A stretch of 60,320 bases of DNA from Lachnospiraceae bacterium (GTDB taxonomy: Bacteria; Bacillota; Clostridia; Lachnospirales; Lachnospiraceae), in NCBI GenBank assembly GCA_022793065.1, contig JAAWCE010000006.1, forward strand, positions 1 through 60,320, given 5' to 3'. Shown here piece after piece: positions 52,527-60,320 of this stretch. The notes under the pieces are model-generated. The model had not been told where the DNA came from and searched no databases. It was given only the letters and a program-made list of their open reading frames with translations. Numbering within the stretch: the first letter of the stretch is position 1; every line of letters begins with the position of its first letter. Made by a program: the position numbers and the translations under genes.

Positions 52527-53885
52527 TTATCTTTTGTCTTGATTTATATCAGTATTTTTATTCATAGCTTTGATTTTACTCATATGTTCTCTTATCTTAA
52601 CCTCATAACCGTTCCCGGTAGGACGATAAAATTCCCGGCCATTCAATTCATAGGGCAGATATTGCTGTTCTACATAATGGTTGGGATAGTCATGCGCATA
52701 CAAATACCCCGTTCCTTTTCCCAGCTTCGCCGCTCCTTTATAATGGGCATCCTGCAAATGAACCGGTATTGGCAAAGTGCCTGTCTGCTTCACCACCTCC
52801 ATCGCCTTAAAAATAGCTTTGCAGCTTGCATTGCTTTTGGGTGCGCACGCCACATATGACACTGCCTGGGCCAAAATAATCTGCGCTTCCGGCATACCGA
52901 TCCGCTCCACTGCAAGGGAGGCATTGGTTGCCACCACCAAAGCATTAGGATCCGCATTCCCCACATCCTCCGCCGCACATATCATAATTCGCCTGGCAAT
53001 AAAGGTGATACTTTCCCCCGCGTAAAGCATCCTTGCCAAATAGTAAATCGCTGCGTCCGGATCCGACCCCCGCATACTTTTAATAAAAGCAGATACAGTG
53101 TCATAATGGCTGTCACCGGATTTATCATATCGCACCGCCCTTTTCTGAATACACTCCTGTGCCACCTCTAATGAAATATGAATCTTACCGTCGCCGCTTC
53201 GCTCCGTGGTCATAATCCCAAGCTCAATGGCATTTAACGCCTGCCTTGCATCGCCTCCCGAAATATCCGCCAGAAACTCCAACGCCTCTTCGTCAATCAC
53301 TGCCTCATACGCCCCCATCCCCCTGTCGGTATCGTAGACTGCTTTTCTAAGCAACTCTCTCACTGCCTCCCTGGGAATGGGCTTCAATTCAAATATAATG
53401 GAACGGGACAGCAATGCACCATTGACTTCAAAATAAGGATTCTCCGTAGTGGCCCCAATTAAGATAACCGTTCCATCCTCCACAAAAGGAAGAAGATAAT
53501 CTTGCTGCCCTTTATTAAAACGATGAATCTCATCAATAAAAAGAATGGTATGCCTGCCATACATACCCTGATTATCTTTGGCCTTAGCAATCACTTCTTC
53601 CATATCCTTTTTGCCCGCTATGGTAGCGTTTAACTGAGTAAAATCCGCGCTGGTAGTATTGGCAATCACCCTGGCAAGCGTAGTCTTTCCTGTGCCCGGC
53701 GGACCGTAAAAGATAACGGATCTAATCTGATCCGCCTGAATAGCCCGGTAAAGCAGCTTGTCCTTCCCAATGATATGCTCCTGACCCACTACCTCATCCA
53801 ATGTCTTAGGGCGCATCCTGGCTGCAAGCGGCGCTTCTTTTTCCATATCGTTATCACGCATATAGTCAAATATACTGAACTCCAT
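52527..53885 (-). CDS. rarA: Replication-associated recombination protein A (RarA/MgsA AAA ATPase)
   Basis: A 452-residue clamp-loader-like ATPase. It has Walker A GPPGTGKTTLARVI, Walker B LFIDEIHRFNKGQQD, sensor 1 IGATTENPYFEVN, sensor 2 GGDARQALNAIE and the C-terminal tetramerisation part with DYPNHYVEQQYLP. It acts at stalled replication forks and in lesion tolerance. It follows the NYN-domain gene by ten bases, so they are probably one transcription unit. Confidence 0.93.
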   Translation of the reverse strand: MEFSIFDYMRDNDMEKEAPLAARMRPKTLDEVVGQEHIIGKDKLLYRAIQADQIRSVIFYGPPGTGKTTLARVIANTTSADFTQLNATIAGKKDMEEVIAKAKDNQGMYGRHTILFIDEIHRFNKGQQDYLLPFVEDGTVILIGATTENPYFEVNGALLSRSIIFELKPIPREAVRELLRKAVYDTDRGMGAYEAVIDEEALEFLADISGGDARQALNAIELGIMTTERSGDGKIHISLEVAQECIQKRAVRYDKSGDSHYDTVSAFIKSMRGSDPDAAIYYLARMLYAGESITFIARRIMICAAEDVGNADPNALVVATNASLAVERIGMPEAQIILAQAVSYVACAPKSNASCKAIFKAMEVVKQTGTLPIPVHLQDAHYKGAAKLGKGTGYLYAHDYPNHYVEQQYLPYELNGREFYRPTGNGYEVKIREHMSKIKAMNKNTDINQDKR

Positions 53886-53895
53886 TTTCTACCTG

Positions 53896-54876
53896 TTACT
53901 TTCTGTCTTTCAATATAACCTCATTTTCATGCACTGTCACGGACCCTAGGCTCCGCAGAAAGCTGGAAATCCGATTATATCCAAATTGTCTGAAATCAAG
54001 CTGCTTGTATTTCTTGTGCAGTTCATCATTTAAAAAGGCCAGATTTTCCACCATTCCGCCATTTTTTTCTATAATATGACAAATTTCCTGTTCCAATTTA
54101 TCTTTACTCAGCGTAGAACGACGTTCCACATAATGCTGATTATTGATTTTCCTAATGTTCAAATCTGCCGCAAGCTCTTGAGATATCATGGTACTCAATT
54201 TTGTATATTCATAATTTCGCACATCAAAATCTGTAAATTTATCATTCAGGCGATTTCCAACTTGTGCCAAATCCACCCTGTTCCCGCCATTTTCATTAAT
54301 CAACGCCAAAATGGCCTGACGCACTTCGGAGATTGGCGTTACATTCTGTTCATCTGCCAACCCTTCATCACAAACATCATTACTCTCATTCGTTCTGGAA
54401 TTTCTCTCCAACATATTTTGTTCCGCTACCAGATTCAGGTGAATAAATTTATTGCAAGCCCTTGCCAAAGCCAACGGCGTCTTCGACTCTCCCATTCCCA
54501 GCACAAACATATTCTCTTCCCGCAGCCTCATAGCAAGCCTTGTAAAGTCGCTGTCGCTTGTGACCAGACAAAATCCCTGTACTTTATTTTTATAGAGAAT
54601 ATCCATGGCATCAATTACCATTGCCATATCCGTTGCGTTTTTGCCTGTGGTATACGAAAACTGTTGTACCGGCATTATGGAATATTCTAACAACATTCCC
54701 TCCGACCAACCATTCCCTTTTGACCAGTTGCCGTAAATACGGCGATATGTTGTCAAACCATACTTCTCCAACTCTTCAAAAATAGTCACCGCATATTTTG
54801 AGCTGATATTATCCGCGTCTATCAGTACGGCAAACTGCATCCGTTCACCGGACATTGTATCTACACTTTCTTCCAT
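53896..54876 (-). CDS. NYN-domain RNase with C-terminal LOTUS/OST-HTH
   Basis: A 326-residue protein. The N-terminal PIN-like NYN domain (about 14-140) has FAVLIDADNIS with the first catalytic Asp, DMAMVIDAMDI and CLVTSDSDFTRLAMRL (further acidic residues). C-terminal OST-HTH/LOTUS modules (about 185-255 and 260-326) have VDLAQVGNRLNDKF and LEQEICHIIEKNGGM. Such LabA-like proteins process RNA; LOTUS domains bind RNA, including G-quadruplexes. It is just upstream of rarA. The start at 54876 has a weak site; an internal ATG 21 bases downstream is an alternative. Confidence 0.87.
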   Translation of the reverse strand: MEESVDTMSGERMQFAVLIDADNISSKYAVTIFEELEKYGLTTYRRIYGNWSKGNGWSEGMLLEYSIMPVQQFSYTTGKNATDMAMVIDAMDILYKNKVQGFCLVTSDSDFTRLAMRLREENMFVLGMGESKTPLALARACNKFIHLNLVAEQNMLERNSRTNESNDVCDEGLADEQNVTPISEVRQAILALINENGGNRVDLAQVGNRLNDKFTDFDVRNYEYTKLSTMISQELAADLNIRKINNQHYVERRSTLSKDKLEQEICHIIEKNGGMVENLAFLNDELHKKYKQLDFRQFGYNRISSFLRSLGSVTVHENEVILKDRK

Positions 54877-55019
54877 CTCAGAATTCTTCCCTACCCTTTC
54901 TATCTTCTCTCAGTCAGTATTCAACCGTTTCCTACTACTACATTCTTCCATTCTTTTGTGCGTTTTCACGCAAAGGGGGTTCAGTTTGTTACAATACTCT
55001 GATATACCAACACCAAACC

Positions 55020-55131
55020 TTGTACCATAACTTTATGCGCTTTAGCGCAAATGGAATCAACAGTTGACACAATGCTTTTCTGTGTCAACATTGTACCATA
55101 ACTTTATGCGCTTTACCACATATGGAATCAA
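55020..55131. repeat. Duplicated 41-base unit with hairpins upstream of the NYN gene
   Basis: TTGTACCATAACTTTATGCG, followed by CTTTA and ending ATGGAATCAA, occurs at 55020-55060 and 55091-55131 (identical over the first 25 bases). Copy 1 contains the GCGC-TTTA-GCGC hairpin, also seen before the helicase gene. Between them lies GTTGACACA/TGTGTCAAC (about 55062-55088). The rest of the 54877-55318 gap holds no gene that I can support, apart from the terminator at 55209-55247. Confidence 0.6.
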
Positions 55132-55208
55132 ACATTGGCAATTTTTTTACTCTCCGCACCATATATGCGCCGCTTTAATGACAGATTTCCTCCGTACTGC
55201 CCCGTACT

Positions 55209-55247
55209 AAAAAAAGCACAGGAGACGGCTGACGCCGCCTCTTGTGC
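55209..55247 (-). terminator. Terminator of the BspA-like surface protein gene
   Basis: A near-perfect 14-base-pair GC-rich stem (55216-55229 with 55234-55247; GCACA at one end, GGC at the tip) with a short TGAC loop, followed on the minus strand by seven T. Confidence 0.9.
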
Positions 55248-55318
55248 TAATATAACTCTGCGCCTATATTTTTCTATTCACTCCTTTAACATTATGCTTT
55301 TATCTCATACCCCTGCCT

Positions 55319-58300
55319 TTAAGGAATGGCAAGAACTTGCTTTGCATATATTTTCTCCGGTTCAGCTATCCTATCCTGGTTCGCCTTGTATATCTCTTCC
55401 CAATACCTGCCGTGTCCGTACAGCTTTGATGCAATCTTATACAGGTTATCCCCTGCTTCTACAATATAGGTTGTCTTGCCGCCCATTGTCCCTGACTTGC
55501 CTGGTTCACTCCCCGCTGACTGTGCCGCGGAAACATCGGTCTGATATAAGGTAATTGTAAGTATCTGGCCTATACGAAGTCTGTTCGGATTTGAAATTAC
55601 TGTCTTATTTTCTTCATAAATCCTTCTCCAATAACGTCCCGAACCAAATAGCTGACCTGCCACCTTCCACAGAGTATCTCCCTTTTTCACAGTATAAGTA
55701 ATGACTCTGTCAGATACCTCTTCACCCTGAATTGTGTTGCCCTGATTTTCATCACCATTGTTTCCGCCCTGGTTTTCGTCCTCATTGCCTCCACCCTCAT
55801 TTCCATTGCTTCCGTCCTGGTTTCCGCTGTCTTCATTTCCTTCGTCGTCCTTTTCATCCGCAATGATGAAATTCTGCGCCGCCCATCTCAGGTCATTGGT
55901 TCCAGCTATGCGGAATTCCATTGCCAGAGTATGCATTCCCACACCGTTTCGTTTCAATGTCTGATTCATTATGGTAATCCTGGTGCTCCCTGACGCCGCT
56001 ACATAGTCCTCTCCCGGCGTCAGCAGTTCTCCGTCCAGATACAATGCCACAAATTCTTCAAATGCCCCTTGGGAAACCATAAGCTGCTCCCCATCCTCAG
56101 GCAAGTCTTCCAGATAAATATCCGGCACCAGTTTCACCAGTTCATACCCTGGGTCTGCATATGTGTCATAATTCTCTTCTGTATTTTCCGTAACCTCCAA
56201 AATATACTTACATGCTCTCTCGGCGCCTTCGCTGTCAGTTATAAATACCGTAAAGGTAAAATTGCCGCTGACCTTCGGCACGCCGTTCACCTTGCCGTCG
56301 TCCGACAGCGTAAACCCTTCCAGTTCCTCCGGCCATTCAGCCCTTTGGGCAGTAACTCCCTGATTACCGCCATTTGTCAACGCAATTTCATAAGGTACAA
56401 ATTTCACTGCGGCGGGAAGTACTGCCTGCTCTTCCCATGCCTTATCCACCGCCCGGTAACTATACTTTTTCCATGGCAGCGAAGCATCGCTATAGGGCAA
56501 AGGTTCCACCTGTGCGCTTTCTATGACAGTGCTATCCGCAAAACGCAGCGGATATCCCAGCTTAAGAATATCGCCCTCTATCTGCCAGGTCAGCCCGTTC
56601 AGACAAATACCATACTCACCTGGTTCCTGATTATCCCATATATTGTCCTGGAATATACTGTACGATATTGTCATATTTTCATCAGTAATATTTGTAAATT
56701 CACTATAACGGTTATTCAAAAAAACACAGTTTTCCAAATTCCACTGCAAATTATTGGCATAACTTAATATCGCGGCATTTTTACGATTATCGCTGTAATT
56801 ATTCCCGCTCATGACACAATTCTTAAATACAACATTCCCTTTGCTTGCATAAAAATATGCCATACTATTTTTGCAGTCACGAATTACACTGTTTTCCACA
56901 CAGATGTCCTGACTGTTATGTCCCAATATTCCTATAACGCCACATCCGTAAAGGTCACAATCTGATATTTTAATTTCCTGGGAAGTATACACGTTTATAA
57001 CATTCCCCCCTTCACTGCAGCCTGCACTTACCAAAACTTCATGCCCCATAATACAGCCCGAAATTTTAATATTGGTACAATCTTTTACAAACACCACCGA
57101 CTCGGAGCCGTCATGGGACAAAATTTCCGCCCGTCCGGGATTTTCCGCCTGAATGACTAAATCTTCTAATCCAGATAATGTTAATCGCGTATTTATCTCA
57201 TAAATCCCATCGGCAAGAATGATACTCCGTGAAGAACCTATTGCGGATAATAGTTCTTCAGTGGTGGAAACATGAATAATTTCAGGTTCCTTAGATGCAG
57301 CTTCACGCCTGGTAATTTCAACTGCAGTTTCCAGCCCCTTTGGCACTTCCGTTACCTCTGTACCGTCGGGCAGTCTCCATATGTAATCTATTGCTGAAGG
57401 TAATGCAATGGAATTGCCCATGTGACCAGAAGGGGCGATGATAGTTGATAAGTTGATACAGCCGTCTAACATAGAATTTGTCTCTGTCCCATTTTTAATA
57501 GTAAAATTACTGAGATTCAGATTTTCCAAACTGCTGCAGCCGGAAAACATTTCTTCCATGCTCCTTACCTGGCTTGTGTCAATATTTTCCAACTCTAAAC
57601 TTGTCAGACTGCTGCAGTCAGAAAACATTCCATACATATCTGTCATCTGATCGGTATTGAAATTACTTAAATCCAGGCTTGTCAGACTGCTGCAGCCGGA
57701 AAACATTGATCTCATAGACGTCACCTGGCTGGTATCCATTCCTTTTAAGTCCAGACTTGTCAAACCGCTACAGCCTTTAAACATACATACCATCTCCGTC
57801 ACCTGGCTCGTATCCATGCCCTCCAAGTTCAGGCTTGTCAAACCGCTACAGCCATAAAACATCCCATATATGGTCGTCACTTGACTTGTATCTAAGCCTC
57901 CCAAATCAAGACTCTCCAGGCTACTACATCCTTCAAACATATACCACATGTCCGTTACCTGGCTCGTATTTAAATCCCCTAAATCAAGGTGCTCCAAACT
58001 ACTACACCCCCTAAACATATTCCCCATACTCAACACATGGCTTGTATCTATTCCTTTCAAGTTTAATCTTGTCAAATTACTACAACCGTAAAACATAGCC
58101 CCCATATCCGTCACATGACTTGTGTCTATTCCTTCTAAGTCCACACTTGTCAAACTACTGCAGTCACGGAACATCACCCCCATGGACATCACCTGGCTTG
58201 TGTCAAAACTTCCTAAATCCAGGCTTGTGATACTACTGCAGCCATAAAACATACCCCACATGGACGTCGCATTTTTCATTTCTAATCCTGTAAAATCTAT

Positions 58301-60073
58301 GGATATCAAATTCTCCAACTTATAAAACAATCTATCATACAATCCTTCGATTGTACAATTTTCAAATCGAATATACTCCGTTTCCTTCGGAAAAGCTGAT
58401 TCGCTCCCTGCTGCAGTCCTCTTTCCCTCCCCCGTCACCGTCGCCGTTTTCGTCTCAGGGTCATAAATCCAACTCACCATATTGTCAGTCCCATCCACAT
58501 ACCCTGACAACAATCCTTGCGTATCATCTACTTTGGTCAAAGTAGTGCCTGCGAAAGAAGCTGTCAGCTCAGTTGTCTGATTTCCTGCGGCATCTGTATA
58601 GATAGCAGGCAAAGCTACAATTACACTTCCCATTTTTTTAGGTGTACTTAAAATATCCAAAGAACTGCAGCCGGAAAACATATACCCCATGTCTGTCACT
58701 TGGCTTGTGTCAAAACTTCCCAAATCCAAGCTTGTCAGGCCGCTGCAGCCGTAAAACATAGACCTCATGTCCGTCACCCGGCTTGTGTCAAAGCTTCCTA
58801 TATCCAGGCTTCTCAGGCCGCTGCAGCCGGAAAACATATACCCCATGTCCGTCACCCGGCTTGTGTCAAAGCTTCCTATATCCAGGCTTCTCAGGCCGCT
58901 GCAGGAGGAAAACATAGACCACATGCTCGTCACCCGGCTTGTGTCAAAGTTTCCTATATCCAGGCTTCTCAGGCCACTGCAGTGTAAAAACATATACCCC
59001 ATGTTCATCACCCGGCTTGTGTCAAAGTTCCCTAAATCCAGGCTTGTCAAGCCGCTACAGTAGGAAAACATAAACTCCATGCACGTCACTTGGCTTGTGT
59101 CAAAGCTTCCTATATCCAGGCTTGTCAGACCGCCGCAGTAGGAAAACATACCACTCATGTCCGTCACCTGGCTTGTGTCAAAGCTTCCTATATCCAGGCT
59201 TCTCAGGCCGCCGCAGTAGTAAAACATATACCCCATGTCCGTCACCTGGCTTGTGTCAAAGCTTCCTACATCCAGGCTTCTCAGGCCGCCGCAGTAGTAA
59301 AACATATACCCCATGTCCGTCACCCGGCTTGTGTCAAAGCTTCCTATATCCAGGCTTCTCAGGCCGCTGCAGCCGTAAAACATATACTCCATGTCCGTCA
59401 CCCGGCTTGTGTCAAAGTTTCCTATATCCAGGCTTGTCAGGCCGCTGCAGCCGTAAAACATATACTCCATGTTCGTCACCTTGCTTGTGTCAAAGCTTCC
59501 TAAATCCAGGCTTCTCAGGCCGCTGCAGCCGTAAAACATAGCTCTCATGTTCGTTATATTTTCCATCTGTAATCCTGCAAAATCTATAGACAACAAATTT
59601 GTCAATCCATAAAACAAGCAATAAAGTGATCCTTGCATTTTACAATTTTCAAACCGAATATACTCCGTTTCTTTCGGAAACGCTGATTCTTCGCTCCATG
59701 TTATATTATTCCTCGTCCCCTCCCCCGTCACCGTCGTCGTTTTCGTCTCAGGGTCATAAGTCCAGCTTACCGCATTGTCAGTCCCGTTCACATACCCGGT
59801 CTGGACGCTTTCCTCAATCTGCGTTGATGCTTTCTCACCTGCAACCGTCTTATCTTCTATATTGTTCTCTGATAATGCGCTTTCTTCTATATTCCAATCC
59901 AATCCTTCACCTGAAACTGACTCCTGTGCTGCTAACCCATTTTCTGCCGTCTGCAAACACAAATCATTTCCTGCTGACTGCATTGCCAACGAATCCACTG
60001 GTAACTGCACTGACAAAACTATTACCGCTGCCGCACCTGCCAACAACCTTTTCCACTTTCTCCATTTTCCCAC
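55319..60073 (-). CDS. BspA-like leucine-rich repeat surface protein with LysM anchor
   Basis: A secreted protein of 1584 residues. A signal peptide lies at about 1-30 (LLAGAAAVIVLSVQL). Two blocks of 26-residue DUF285-type repeats follow (11 full plus one partial unit, then ten to eleven), each like MFYGCSGLRSLDLGSFDTS, separated by a domain that repeats the WTYDPETKTTTVTGEG region seen before the first block. Then a right-handed beta-helix-like region (about 890-1090), Ig-like domains and two C-terminal LysM domains beginning YTVKKGDTLWKVAGQLFGSG and YIVEAGDNLYKIASKLYGHG, which bind peptidoglycan instead of a sortase anchor. A Gly/Asn/Glu-rich linker (GNEGGGNEDENQGG) precedes them. It is probably an adhesin; substrate unknown. 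A promoter is seen at 60168-60197. Confidence 0.88.
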   Translation of the reverse strand: MGKWRKWKRLLAGAAAVIVLSVQLPVDSLAMQSAGNDLCLQTAENGLAAQESVSGEGLDWNIEESALSENNIEDKTVAGEKASTQIEESVQTGYVNGTDNAVSWTYDPETKTTTVTGEGTRNNITWSEESAFPKETEYIRFENCKMQGSLYCLFYGLTNLLSIDFAGLQMENITNMRAMFYGCSGLRSLDLGSFDTSKVTNMEYMFYGCSGLTSLDIGNFDTSRVTDMEYMFYGCSGLRSLDIGSFDTSRVTDMGYMFYYCGGLRSLDVGSFDTSQVTDMGYMFYYCGGLRSLDIGSFDTSQVTDMSGMFSYCGGLTSLDIGSFDTSQVTCMEFMFSYCSGLTSLDLGNFDTSRVMNMGYMFLHCSGLRSLDIGNFDTSRVTSMWSMFSSCSGLRSLDIGSFDTSRVTDMGYMFSGCSGLRSLDIGSFDTSRVTDMRSMFYGCSGLTSLDLGSFDTSQVTDMGYMFSGCSSLDILSTPKKMGSVIVALPAIYTDAAGNQTTELTASFAGTTLTKVDDTQGLLSGYVDGTDNMVSWIYDPETKTATVTGEGKRTAAGSESAFPKETEYIRFENCTIEGLYDRLFYKLENLISIDFTGLEMKNATSMWGMFYGCSSITSLDLGSFDTSQVMSMGVMFRDCSSLTSVDLEGIDTSHVTDMGAMFYGCSNLTRLNLKGIDTSHVLSMGNMFRGCSSLEHLDLGDLNTSQVTDMWYMFEGCSSLESLDLGGLDTSQVTTIYGMFYGCSGLTSLNLEGMDTSQVTEMVCMFKGCSGLTSLDLKGMDTSQVTSMRSMFSGCSSLTSLDLSNFNTDQMTDMYGMFSDCSSLTSLELENIDTSQVRSMEEMFSGCSSLENLNLSNFTIKNGTETNSMLDGCINLSTIIAPSGHMGNSIALPSAIDYIWRLPDGTEVTEVPKGLETAVEITRREAASKEPEIIHVSTTEELLSAIGSSRSIILADGIYEINTRLTLSGLEDLVIQAENPGRAEILSHDGSESVVFVKDCTNIKISGCIMGHEVLVSAGCSEGGNVINVYTSQEIKISDCDLYGCGVIGILGHNSQDICVENSVIRDCKNSMAYFYASKGNVVFKNCVMSGNNYSDNRKNAAILSYANNLQWNLENCVFLNNRYSEFTNITDENMTISYSIFQDNIWDNQEPGEYGICLNGLTWQIEGDILKLGYPLRFADSTVIESAQVEPLPYSDASLPWKKYSYRAVDKAWEEQAVLPAAVKFVPYEIALTNGGNQGVTAQRAEWPEELEGFTLSDDGKVNGVPKVSGNFTFTVFITDSEGAERACKYILEVTENTEENYDTYADPGYELVKLVPDIYLEDLPEDGEQLMVSQGAFEEFVALYLDGELLTPGEDYVAASGSTRITIMNQTLKRNGVGMHTLAMEFRIAGTNDLRWAAQNFIIADEKDDEGNEDSGNQDGSNGNEGGGNEDENQGGNNGDENQGNTIQGEEVSDRVITYTVKKGDTLWKVAGQLFGSGRYWRRIYEENKTVISNPNRLRIGQILTITLYQTDVSAAQSAGSEPGKSGTMGGKTTYIVEAGDNLYKIASKLYGHGRYWEEIYKANQDRIAEPEKIYAKQVLAIP
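57530..59560. repeat. 78-base tandem repeats coding for the 26-residue modules
   Basis: The repeat blocks of the BspA-like gene show strongly conserved DNA with a 78-base period, for example CATGTCCGTCACCCGGCTTG at 58766 and again 78 bases later, with long identical stretches in the 58680-59560 block. The second block (57530-58250) is more diverged. Recombination between units can change copy number. Confidence 0.9.
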
Positions 60074-60167
60074 TTTCCCCGTTCCTCCGTTTCTCTCTTA
60101 TTACAAGTTTCTCTGATAATGAATCGCCCCAACTTCCAACTTGAAAAAACCCTGCAACTCCTTATTC

Positions 60168-60197
60168 TTTATATTAATATAATGATGCTGGGGTCAA
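60168..60197 (-). promoter_or_regulatory. Promoter of the BspA-like surface protein gene
   Basis: On the minus strand TTGACC (60192-60197), an 18-base spacer and TATAAA (60168-60173), about 95 bases before the start codon. The 60198-60320 end of the window shows no gene. Confidence 0.6.
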
Positions 60198-60320
60198 AAC
60201 ATAGTGTTTTCTATGTTTGAACCTCCACATGAACCTTGAAAATTTAATATTTTACAGTATATATGCCATAAGAGGCTTCATTAGCTTAGAATCATTGGCG
60301 CACTTCTGGCTTATATCTAC

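Noticed and set aside
58700..59541. Several plus-strand frames with repetitive CVKASYIQASQ-like peptides
   Set aside because: They are antisense shadows of the 78-base repeats in the BspA-like gene.

Overview
The window looks like a chromosomal segment from a Gram-positive Clostridia bacterium, most probably a gut Lachnospiraceae. The reasons are the strong AGGAGG-type ribosome binding sites, the syntenic block ispF / cysE / cysS / mrnC / rlmB / sigH, a cysteine T-box leader, a DUF4364 gene, surface proteins of SPKTG and BspA/LysM type, and an indolepyruvate:ferredoxin oxidoreductase. The genus cannot be fixed from the sequence alone. Most genes lie on the minus strand; plus-strand genes sit in small islands.

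Layout. 1-450: a truncated IS3-family transposase end abutting a DUF4357 fragment. 679-6660: an RlmD/RumA-like rRNA methyltransferase, tRNA-Pro(AGG), an AI-2E family permease, a PepD-type dipeptidase and an unrecognised protein. 6785-8447: a flavin-reductase/rubredoxin fusion and a short-chain dehydrogenase. 8756-13604: an operon of an unusually long ArsR-type regulator followed by two ABC exporter half-transporters. Divergent from it, 13978-14199 encodes a small Cys-containing peptide with a structured leader. 14423-23191: a 2129-residue SPKTG surface protein divergent from a LytTR response regulator and GHKL kinase pair. 23344-28408: iorA, iorB, an orphan acidic protein, paaK and a tandem ACT protein, which together fit conversion of aromatic 2-oxo acids to aryl-acetates. 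28582-30161: a plus-strand MFS efflux gene behind a short leader peptide and three nested hairpins. 30227-34322: uxuB and uxuA with a divergent AraC regulator. 34250-39158: a SIMPL-domain protein and a large RND permease. 39340-47853: sigH, rlmB, mrnC, cysS, a broken AAA/PD-(D/E)XK gene, T-box-cysE, ispF and a DEAD-box helicase. 48024-52375: an acetyltransferase, tRNA-Met and tRNA-Val, two XRE regulators, an orphan OmpR-type regulator, malic enzyme and DUF4364. 52527-54876: rarA and a NYN-LOTUS protein. 55319-60073: a BspA-like 26-residue-repeat surface protein with two C-terminal LysM domains.

The most interesting unexplained signals are three. First, a dispersed, strongly folded 5'-leader cassette ends in a Shine-Dalgarno sequence and sits directly before three unrelated minus-strand genes (flavin reductase/rubredoxin, uxuA, cysS). 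Second, the MFS gene has a leader peptide with interlocking hairpins that look like drug-responsive attenuation. Third, a candidate modified or secreted peptide gene sits next to an ABC exporter pair and its oversized ArsR regulator. All functions are read from sequence and recalled family knowledge; no database search was possible.
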